Shown piece after piece: positions 28,585-36,057 of a stretch of DNA of 36,057 nt (position 1 is its first letter; every line of letters starts with the position of its first letter). The position numbers and the translations under genes are program-made. Under the pieces are notes generated by a model. The model was not told the origin of the DNA and did not search any database. It saw only the letters and a program-made list of their open reading frames with translations. Source of the DNA: Ichthyosporea sp. XGB-2017a (lineage: Eukaryota > Opisthokonta > Ichthyosporea); contig PDIM01010343.1 of the NCBI GenBank assembly GCA_002811675.1, forward strand, positions 1 through 36,057, read 5' to 3'.

Positions 28585-29081
28585 CACGGATAGTCAAGAG
28601 AGTACTTCTTCTTTGCAATTGATATTAATTAATCCATAATTGTTCCATAATTATTCGATTTCCCTTCTCCAACGGAAGGTGGAGGTAAGCAAATCCACTG
28701 GTCAAATATAAACAGCAGTGTCTCCTAGCTGTCCATCATCCCTCCTGGTCCTCTTGACCACCAATATCTCAAGTGAACGCAGCTTGTAGTGTACTTACGA
28801 ATTACCAAAAAGGGCAAGTAATTATTACAAAACACCTAAAAACAGTTATTTTTACTTTATATGAAAACTTATTTTTATAGTGCCGCGGCCACGTGAGCGG
28901 TGGAGGGACGAGTGAATTGCCGTTTAGAGGTGTCTAGGAGTGTAGCCTTTGATCTGTACTGTGCTGGGGGGTGTGGAGGGATCAGGAGAGAGATTCGGCT
29001 GTTGTGAAATCTCTCCCATTGTATAGAGCGTTTTACTTGACTTGTTCTGTAGATGAATCATAACAGAGCATTACAAAAACA
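28585..29081. promoter_or_regulatory. Shared divergent promoter region of the two receptor cyclases
   Basis: The two cyclase genes are head to head with 497 bp between their ATGs. The stretch is AT-rich on the minus-gene side and contains CACGTG (28890-28895) inside a short GC patch (GCCGCGGCCACGTGAGCGG) placed asymmetrically toward the plus gene. TATA-like strings occur near 28707 (ATATAAAC). A bidirectional promoter giving co-expression is inference from the arrangement. Confidence 0.5.
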
Positions 29082-32000
29082 ATGCGTTTTACTATCCTTG
29101 CCTTTATCCTTCTCATCCACATCACCTCCTGTGAATATTGCGCATCACAAGAAACTCCTCGGTGGGTATGGCGAGAATTCCCCGGTCTGAAGACAGTTGG
29201 TACGCTGGAGGGGACAGTTGGCGCTAACAAATCTTCCGCGTACATCATCTCTTTTGGGGGCTTTGGGGAAGATGATGTTGCTGTGAACACTGTGAAGGTG
29301 TTCAGACCAGCCTCGCTTCGATGGGAGACGAGAAGCACCCGGGGAGAAGGGCCCACCCCGCGTATATATGCGATGGGTGGAGTGGTAGAAGACCGGTGGC
29401 TGGTGGTGTACGGGGGCTTGGGGAGAAATAGAGTTGGGATCGAGGAGTTACAAGACTTGTTTTCTTTGGATTTGGAAACGTTTGAATGGACGTTTCGTGG
29501 AAGTGGAATGGCGAATAGCCCCGGGATGAGATCCGAAGGAGCTACTTGGATTTATATGGGGAAAGTTTACTTTTTTGGAGGCGAGGCGGGAAGTATAGGA
29601 CAGAATGATTTGCATGTTCTTGATACCTCAACTTGGAAATTTGAGACGCTGTCGTATACGTGTGCTGATGGGAGTTCTTTTACTGTGCCGTATCAAACTG
29701 GTAAACATGAGGAATTCGATCCTTCGGTACCACTGACGAGGAATCCTGTTGGTCCTCCCGAGATAACGTTTTTTGAGAATATAATGGATGTGAACAGGGC
29801 TTCCATAAGTACTGCTAAGAATACTGTGGAGGCAAATCAAACTAGTTTTCTAACAGACAAAGCAAGGGCCGATACATTCTTGACTGGGGCTGTATCTCTT
29901 CTGAATGAAGCAAACTCAGACAGTGGATCTGCTACGATTAGTGCAAAGTTAAAAGAGTTCCAAGATTACTTGAACACTCAAACTGCACTTGCAGAAAAGT
30001 TTAAGCCTGACTTAACCGAAACGTGGGACTACTTCCCTTTTAGTGAGGGCGACTGTGGACATTGGAGATGTCTTAAAAGTTGTGCACAAGCCCCGCCGTC
30101 GCCAAGACAGGGTCCTAAAGCTTCTGTAATTGATGATGCAGCCTACATTACAGGAGGTAGACGCTGTGAAGAAGGTTATAATTCAGGTCCACGGTGTACT
30201 GATCCCAATGTGTGGAAATTGAATCTTACAAGTCTAATATGGGAAAAGCTGTATGAGCAGTTTGAAGTCCATTCCTCTGGAGAAACTCCATCACCTTTTT
30301 ATAGACATGCTCAAGTGACATTTCAGGGCCAGCTACTCATTTTTGGAGGATCTTACTATGATTCCTCAGGGATGTATATTAATTATAATACTCCGTACTT
30401 GTTCGATACAACGAAGAAGGAGTATAGCATTCTCGAGGTAGCTGGCACACCTCCTACTGAACGTTTTCACGTGACTGGGCATGTGCTCAATAATGCTATC
30501 TATTTTAACGAAGGCTACATCATTCCAAAGATCTTCACTACTTCTGTGGCTCTGCTTCGTGTTACTGTAGATGCAAGCAAGACCACAGCATCAGGATATG
30601 GCTTAAGTATGGGGTTAGTTAATGAGCCTCGTTCCTTTAAGGTTCAGGTTGGGGCTGATGTTGGTGACTATTGGACTGGAGGGGATACTATCAGGTGTTT
30701 CGGTTTCACCACCAAAGGTGGGTATTTCTCTGCAGATACCATTGACGATGGGGATGGATCTTATACAGTAAAATACGAAGCCTCCGTAGTTGGAGTTTAT
30801 TCCGTTGCAGTCCTTCTTAACGGCAAAACCATAAGTGGAAGTCCTTTTACTGTTACGCTCAAAGCAGAACTTGAAACGGATTCTCAATTGTTTTTGATCA
30901 TCGGTGCTAGTGTCGGCTCGTTTATTTTTATTGTTTTGGTTGTTGTCACTCTTGTACTGTGTACAAGAAGAAGAAGGGCGGTCTATCTGGCGAAAAAACT
31001 TGCAAATTTGGAATGGGTGATAGACTACAGTTCTTTGAAAATCAAAGGAGATGGTGAGGAAACTTCACAATCGAAACATTCTTCATTGGGGGCTCGGTCA
31101 GAGCGAACTTTTGAAGTTGGAGAGAAGACTTTTTGTGCAACCGCTTCCTTTAATTCCCTACATTGCTCGTTCAAAAAACTGAGTTTGGAAGAAGCGTTAA
31201 CTATTACCAGAGATATAGCTCTAGATGTACTTAACTTCAGGGAGATGAAGCACGATAATGTCAATCCATTTGTAGGCGCAGTCGTAGCTTCGGGTCTATA
31301 CGCAATATTATGGGAGTATGCGCCTAAAGGTTCTCTTCGCGATGCTATAGTGTCCCCAATGCTTTCAGATTGGACATTTAAATACTCTATTGCATCAGAT
31401 ATAGCAAAAGGGCTTTCCTACATTCACAGTTCAAAACTTGTATCTCATGGAAACTTGCATGGAAGCAACGTTGTACTAACCAATTCATGGGTAGCGAGAA
31501 TAACCGATTTTGGACCTTACTCAATTTGGTCCTTGGACAAGTGCTCAGAATGTGCTAGCGCATCCCAGTCAGAAACTAGTAATTGGTATCACCACTACTT
31601 CATGCCTCCTGAAGTGCTTTCATTTAGAAAAAATCTGGACCTTAGAATTAGGTGTCCAGGAACTCCCGAAGGTGACGTTTACAGTTATTCAATGGTGCTA
31701 GTAGAACTCTTCACGTTGCACACCCCCTACTGGGAGATTGATATGGAACATGAAAAGATTATTCTTCAGATAAAAGAAAATGGACTGAGGCCAAATTTAT
31801 TACTAATGCAGGACTTGGAGATACCTTTACCTTTAGTCACTTTATTACATTCGTGTTGGGAAAATAATCCAGAGCATCGCCCTTCTTCCTCTAGTATTGT
31901 GTCGAAAATCAAAACAATCAATCCCGACGGTAATTTGCCTTTGCTTGATAACATGATAGGACTTCTAAAACGATACGCCAACAATTTAGAAGAAACCATC

Positions 32001-32705
32001 GAAGAGCGTGCCAAGAATTTGGAGAAAGAAAAGAAGCGTTTCGAAAAGGTTGCCTTAGAAATATTCCCCCCTTCGATATTGCGAAGGATTACTAATGGCG
32101 AAGTAATTGTACCAAAAAGATATGATGAAGTATCGATTTACTTTTGTGATATAGTTGGTTTCACGGGTATAGCATCCAAAAGCACCCCTGCTGAGATTGT
32201 ACAGTTCTTAAGTGATTTCTATGTTGCATTTGACGGAGCTATCACACAGTATGATGCGTACAAGGCAGCCACTATTGGAGATGCTTATACAATCACGTCA
32301 GGCCTCCCAGAAGAGAATGGCCATATTCACTCCAGGGAAATTTGTCTGCTTGCTCATCACCTAATGCGCTTGATAAAAGAGGAGCTTACGATTTCCCATT
32401 TGCCTGATGTGCCACTTCAGCTTCGTGCAGGATGTCATACTGGTATTGTTTCTGCTGGGGTTGTTGGGCATGCGACTCCTAGGTATTGTCTTTTTGGGAA
32501 CGCTGTGGCTTTCACAGCATCTCTAGAGTCAAGTTCGCTCCCTATGAAAATTCAAATCAGTAGCAATATGTTTTCACACCTTCAAAAGCACGGATACTTG
32601 GATAAAGGCTTTGTCTTGACACCATGTACTCACAGAGACGATGATCTGCAAACGTATTTTTTGGAAGGCGTACCGGATCAAAAAGCTGGTCGTGTGCAGG
32701 TTTGA
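29082..32705 (+). CDS. Receptor guanylate cyclase-like protein, paralogue with incomplete catalytic set
   Basis: 1,207 residues with the neighbour's architecture: signal peptide 1-20; six kelch blades (ISFGGF, VVYGGL, YFFGGE, YITGGR, LIFGGS, YFNEGY) with a helical insertion at about 220-320; one filamin repeat ending SGSPF; membrane helix about 604-629 followed by CTRRRR; kinase homology about 660-950 with SHGNLHGSNV in place of HRD but DFG kept; coiled helix rich in Glu/Lys; cyclase domain from about 1000. Both metal Asp remain (FCDIVGF ~1023, IGDAY ~1067) and so does Cys in RYCLFG (~1136). The guanine Glu is Ala (KAATIGD ~1063), and the Asn and Arg of the usual VNTASR are replaced (AVAFTASLE, ~1143-1147). 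A homodimer is probably inactive; it would suit an alpha-like metal-donating partner. Ends TGA. Confidence 0.95.
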   Translation: MRFTILAFILLIHITSCEYCASQETPRWVWREFPGLKTVGTLEGTVGANKSSAYIISFGGFGEDDVAVNTVKVFRPASLRWETRSTRGEGPTPRIYAMGGVVEDRWLVVYGGLGRNRVGIEELQDLFSLDLETFEWTFRGSGMANSPGMRSEGATWIYMGKVYFFGGEAGSIGQNDLHVLDTSTWKFETLSYTCADGSSFTVPYQTGKHEEFDPSVPLTRNPVGPPEITFFENIMDVNRASISTAKNTVEANQTSFLTDKARADTFLTGAVSLLNEANSDSGSATISAKLKEFQDYLNTQTALAEKFKPDLTETWDYFPFSEGDCGHWRCLKSCAQAPPSPRQGPKASVIDDAAYITGGRRCEEGYNSGPRCTDPNVWKLNLTSLIWEKLYEQFEVHSSGETPSPFYRHAQVTFQGQLLIFGGSYYDSSGMYINYNTPYLFDTTKKEYSILEVAGTPPTERFHVTGHVLNNAIYFNEGYIIPKIFTTSVALLRVTVDASKTTASGYGLSMGLVNEPRSFKVQVGADVGDYWTGGDTIRCFGFTTKGGYFSADTIDDGDGSYTVKYEASVVGVYSVAVLLNGKTISGSPFTVTLKAELETDSQLFLIIGASVGSFIFIVLVVVTLVLCTRRRRAVYLAKKLANLEWVIDYSSLKIKGDGEETSQSKHSSLGARSERTFEVGEKTFCATASFNSLHCSFKKLSLEEALTITRDIALDVLNFREMKHDNVNPFVGAVVASGLYAILWEYAPKGSLRDAIVSPMLSDWTFKYSIASDIAKGLSYIHSSKLVSHGNLHGSNVVLTNSWVARITDFGPYSIWSLDKCSECASASQSETSNWYHHYFMPPEVLSFRKNLDLRIRCPGTPEGDVYSYSMVLVELFTLHTPYWEIDMEHEKIILQIKENGLRPNLLLMQDLEIPLPLVTLLHSCWENNPEHRPSSSSIVSKIKTINPDGNLPLLDNMIGLLKRYANNLEETIEERAKNLEKEKKRFEKVALEIFPPSILRRITNGEVIVPKRYDEVSIYFCDIVGFTGIASKSTPAEIVQFLSDFYVAFDGAITQYDAYKAATIGDAYTITSGLPEENGHIHSREICLLAHHLMRLIKEELTISHLPDVPLQLRAGCHTGIVSAGVVGHATPRYCLFGNAVAFTASLESSSLPMKIQISSNMFSHLQKHGYLDKGFVLTPCTHRDDDLQTYFLEGVPDQKAGRVQV

Positions 32706-32900
32706 CTTTTGCGTCGTCAAGCAATCTTTCCACTGATAGTATTGGTTACCAGAGCGTTGGTTTCAACATTCGCATATATCCCAGCTGTGATATTTGTAGT
32801 CACAATAAAGATAATAAAGATTGATTGTGTTACAGTTCTCTAACTCCTTTTAAGACCCCAACCCGACCCCAACTCCCGTTCCCTGTCAAGAGGACTTGGG
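32706..32900. other. 3' flank of the plus-strand cyclase
   Basis: Contains AATAAAG strings near 32803-32812 (CACAATAAAGATAATAAAG), about 100 bp after the TGA, a likely polyadenylation signal. No coding frame. Confidence 0.5.
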
Positions 32901-32910
32901 GTTCCTTTAT

Positions 32911-34137
32911 TTATCCTAGGGGAATAGAGCAGGAAGTAATGTTCTTAGGAATGAGATAAAGTTCCATCGCCGCTGTGGACTCTTCAAGGAGCCAAGGGGG
33001 ATTTTCTTTGTTTCTGGGAGATGAGATACCTGAGCTCTCAAGCACACTTTTATATTTTATATTGTTTTTGGTAATTTTATGTTGTAGATTTGTAAGATAA
33101 AAGTCGAAAAAGTTGACGTCGCTGCCCAAAGATTGTCCTTCGGTAGATAGACAGATTGGTGGAATCTTTCTAAAGGCCTCTTTAGGATTCAATTCCTCGT
33201 TTATCTAGAAAGGCAAATCACGTAGATCACCATCTTCGTCACCAGTGGTAGTTCTACGTCGTGTGCAAGTACCCTGTCTAAATGCTCATCTTCTGTGTCT
33301 CATCGATAGATACTAACAAATTTCTGGAAAATGTCACTATGCTCTCTCAATCTCCTTCCTTGGTGTGTAAGCTCTAAGCCCTTTCGGTCGGGCATTGTAC
33401 ATATTTGAGAATTGTGGGGCCTTATGTTTTCTTTGTAGTAACAGAATTAGTCGGCTTGGTCTTGCAGTCCTTGGCCATGTGTCCGAGGGGACCACATTTG
33501 AAACACTTAAAATGCTGCGATAGGTTGTCCTTTGTATGTCACAATAACTTCAACCCTGTTCTCTCCGTCTACTATTGTAAGCTCGTTCGGGATGGGCTTC
33601 TCTATGTTTTCCATCACAACCCATCTGGTTTCTGTGACTGAACCCATTATCGCTCTGAGCTTCGCCATGCGCGGGCTGTCTCCATCTTTCTTCTTAATGC
33701 GCTCCTGGGTACCCGAAGTAACTTTCCCATATTCACTGAGAGTTTTGGCTACTGCTTCATTAGTGCTTTGGAAGTACTTCTGTTTAACTTTTACTATTAC
33801 TGCTTTTGGACTAATACTTTGATCAGCATCTAACCCTGTTTCTCCTAGGATATACTCGCTCTCTGTTTTGCCGATCCAGCAGTCTCGAATGAGAAATCAC
33901 AAACTGATCAAAGCAGCTTGTTAAATTGCCCATAGTTCTATCGTCGGGTCTAACCTTTGGGAGGGGCGTGAATGGTGGACTGTCGTCAGGTGCCTTAGTC
34001 CCTTTATCTTTTGGGGGATCTAGTACATCATAAACGCGCATCCTGCTTAAAAGATAAATGGAAATCAACAAGATATGCATTTTATGCTTAAGAGCATCCA
34101 GTAGTCTTGGTGTCTTATCATTCATAGTATCGCTCAC
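32911..34137 (-). mobile_element. Retroelement relic with CCHC zinc knuckle (ORF1/gag-like)
   Basis: The minus strand at about 33900-33450 reads as an ORF1/gag-like protein: an RRM-like region (SEYGKVTSG, KKKDGDSPRMAKLRAIMGSV), RWVVMENIEKPIPNELTI, and a zinc knuckle CFKCGPLGHMAKDC. The order and the VTYKGQP string before the knuckle are typical of non-LTR (LINE) ORF1 proteins, though an LTR-type gag is possible. A further protein-like stretch (LNPKEAFRKIPPICLST) lies at about 33190-32910 and a leader-like part at 33823-34137. Broken. No reverse transcriptase or terminal repeats seen. Confidence 0.55.
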
Positions 34138-34277
34138 ACTTGGCGTAAATCTTTAAAAATAAAAAACATTAAAATAAAATCAAACATCTAAAATTTATTT
34201 TAAATTTATTAATTCAAACTAAACTCCTCATCTAAAGGGGAAGAACAAGTCAAAGCACTTGTCGTGTCCCTTCAACT

Positions 34278-34652
34278 TCAGCCCCGCGGATCGCAATAAC
34301 AAGACATATTCTTTTCCCAAGTGGAAAATTTCATGCTACACGAATTAGCACAAAATTTCATGCACTCCTCCTTGGTGTTAAGCTTACTTGTGGGACTGTA
34401 AGAAGAACACACAGCCAGGTGTCGCTTCAAGTCAATATTAAACTTTGCTTTGTATTTATTCTCACAGTCACGTTGGCATTTGTCTGGATCAGCGCTATCA
34501 GCAGCACCCAGCGGTTCTTTGAGGATCATGCTTTCCGTTCCCTCCTTCTCTATTTCTACGGTGGTGCTGGGAGCGGCTGTGGCTATCTGCAGCGTAGTAA
34601 GGAGAAATAAGACACTCAGTGCCATGCACATAGAATAGTTATTACGCAACAT
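34278..34652 (-). CDS. Small secreted cysteine-rich protein (124 aa)
   Basis: Not recognised. The ATG at 34652 starts a signal peptide (MCMALSVLFLLTTLQIATA) cut near residue 27, then a short acidic, probably disordered pro-like region, then a compact domain with eight cysteines: KC, DC, VC, EC, FC, SC and a final CYC. The spacing CMKFCANSC and CQRDC suggests a helical disulphide-stapled fold. It ends in TGA. The 124-aa length equals that of the unrelated gene at 1293. A TATAAAAG string lies about 112 bp upstream. Likely extracellular. Confidence 0.75.
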   Translation of the reverse strand: MLRNNYSMCMALSVLFLLTTLQIATAAPSTTVEIEKEGTESMILKEPLGAADSADPDKCQRDCENKYKAKFNIDLKRHLAVCSSYSPTSKLNTKEECMKFCANSCSMKFSTWEKNMSCYCDPRG

Positions 34653-34763
34653 GTTTGGTCAATAAGATAGAACAAGTAAAGTGCTCCTTGATTGTGTCCG
34701 AAGATTGTGTCTGTGTTGTTTGTTTGTGTTTGGATTCAAAGATTCACATATAGCAGTGCACTG

Positions 34764-34771
34764 CTTTTATA
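34764..34771 (-). promoter_or_regulatory. TATA box of small secreted protein gene
   Basis: TATAAAAG on the minus strand, about 112 bp before the ATG at 34652. Confidence 0.5.
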
Positions 34772-34799
34772 CACTTCTCACTCGAGTCTGCACCAGACT

Positions 34800-34821
34800 G
34801 GTGTGTGTGTGTGTGTGTGTG
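34800..34821. repeat. GT dinucleotide microsatellite
   Basis: About ten GT units in a row on the plus strand, just upstream of the TATA box of the minus-strand gene. Confidence 0.85.
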
Positions 34822-34921
34822 ACGGGCATTCAAAGTTCAACGGTCTTAAAACTTGACTTCCTTTACTGTCTGTCACCTTCGCTCTTGGGGAGTATTTTTC
34901 GTCATCACTTCTTGTTAAAAT

Positions 34922-35236
34922 ATGCTCCCACCAACCAAAACCAAAACCAGGAAATATGAAAACTCCTGTGACAATTACATAGTTCTCGGCTGTGGCCTGT
35001 GGGGCTGTGGGTTGTGGGGTAAATACAAGAAAGGGAAGTTTCCCTGGTGCAAGTATCTCTCTAAGAATGGAAGAACCTCGGACACGGGCAAACTCAAAAG
35101 TCTAGCCCCGCCGCGTCCACATTTTCTAAAGATCTATATGAATCGCATTGGTGCATTGGCGCAGTACGTTGGCCTTGAGTTTCGGCCTGAGCACACTGCA
35201 CGTGACCTTTTCCAATTATCAAGGAAAACTATTTAG
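34922..35236 (+). other. Uncertain ORF (104 codons), stops at TAG
   Basis: Opens with ATG 34922; contains GCGLWGCGLWGKYKKGKFP and WCKYLSKNGRTSD. The stop at 35234 is TAG; if UAG is sense, the frame runs on to TGA at 35402, through another TAG. No domain or signal peptide is recognised, and the 3' extension overlaps the dispersed repeat at 35310-35395, so it may be chance or a transposable-element frame. Confidence 0.25.
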
Positions 35237-35304
35237 GAAAAAATCACCGCGCACCCCAAAAACACAGAAAAAAAACTCGGCCGGCACTTTTTGATGTGTC
35301 CAGG

Positions 35305-35397
35305 CGGATTACTGTAGCTGCCCTTTTCGGGAAAGTGGAGCAATTCATTCATATTTCAACATGCGTTGATACGCGTCATTAGTTGCCTCTGCAGCAG
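35305..35397 (+). repeat. Dispersed repeat, copy 2
   Basis: Matches 21105-21210 on the same strand over about 80 bp, including AACATGCG and CATTAGTTGCCT, at roughly 75 percent identity. Family unassigned. Confidence 0.5.
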
Positions 35398-35404
35398 TCT
35401 TTGA

Positions 35405-36057
35405 AAGTTATGTAGTAATTTGATATAAAGGTCATACTCCACTGTAAGTTGTAACTTTGGTTAGAACAGCGAAAGGAGCATGTTTGTCGTTTCCTGATTG
35501 CCGATTGGTTAAGGAAGACAGTTGTCTGCAGAGGACTCCTTTTTGAATCCTCGATGTTCTGATAGGAGATGAGAGCATGAAAGCTGCGCTTCTATGCGCC
35601 TCCATCTCATCATTCAGCAGAGATAGAATAGTATACAAAAGAACAGAAAAGATCCTTGATTACGGGCCGGAAACATAACATATTGTAGAAATTTTTTACT
35701 TTCTTTATTCGTTTTAACTTGAAATAAAAAGATGCAAAATTTTTCGTTTGTTGAAAACTCTCCATAACAAGTTGCTTTGAGATAGGAATAATTAGGAATG
35801 TTCATTTCCCTTAAATCAGAGAAAGGACTCCATGGGTTCCATTGCGTTTACTCCCTGGTTCATATAGTTTCTCAAATGCCAGCCCCGTCTCCACACACTC
35901 CATGCCTTTTTTTTTTTTTTTTTTTTTTTTTGCCCTCTCTCCTTAGAGGACCCTTTCCTTTTATTCATTGGATACTTTACACTATAGGGCCTTCACGATT
36001 TGGTTTTCTCCTCTGTCTTGGTCTGGCCTCCCATTCCCAGTTAACCTTTGAAATGAT
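35405..36057. other. Intergenic end of window
   Basis: No supported gene. A 25-nt T run lies at about 35907-35931. Short minus-strand frames have no recognisable features. Confidence 0.5.

Overview
This is nuclear DNA of a eukaryotic microbe (protist). Evidence: a eukaryotic initiator tRNA-Met with a pol III T-run, receptor guanylate cyclases of kelch/filamin/TM/kinase-like/cyclase build, MYND and RING fingers, TATA boxes 110-135 bp before small secreted genes, and retroelement debris. Genes are long, widely spaced and almost intron-free. The lineage cannot be fixed from the sequence.

Layout. 1-900 is a dispersed repeat with a ~76-bp tandem array. 1293-1667 encodes a small secreted Cys-rich protein. 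About 1918-2330 is a Ty3/gypsy pol fossil. 3301-4796 is a GT8 glycosyltransferase with one frame break. 4885-5085 is a second copy of the dispersed repeat. 5631-8231 (-) is an orphan 866-aa secreted protein. 8997-16583 (-) is one continuous frame interrupted only by TAG codons, carrying four MYND fingers, a RING and an Smr domain. 17083-18713 (-) is a type II membrane protein with RCC1-like repeats, again with an in-frame TAG before its membrane segment. 18.7-21.5 kb is gene-poor: homopolymers, a broken F-box-like ORF and a cluster of GGCATGCC palindromes. 21493-22047 (+) and 22400-23008 (-) are secreted-protein genes, the second broken. tRNA-iMet lies at 23672-23746. 24574-28584 (-) and 29082-32705 (+) are two divergently transcribed receptor guanylate cyclases. 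32.9-34.1 kb holds a zinc-knuckle retroelement relic. 34278-34652 (-) is another small secreted Cys-rich protein. The rest is intergenic.

Main points. (1) UAG looks like a sense codon here. Four TAGs lie in frame inside or at the end of coding frames, two further TAG-separated segments continue in the same frame, one TAG is followed at once by TAA, and every other credible gene ends in TAA or TGA. (2) Read that way, the three MYND ORFs form one ~2,528-residue protein, a combination I do not recognise. (3) The two head-to-head cyclases are paralogues with asymmetric catalytic residues: one complete, the other keeping both metal Asp but lacking the guanine-specifying Glu and the catalytic Asn and Arg. 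This resembles the alpha/beta division of labour in animal soluble guanylate cyclase and suggests a heterodimer.
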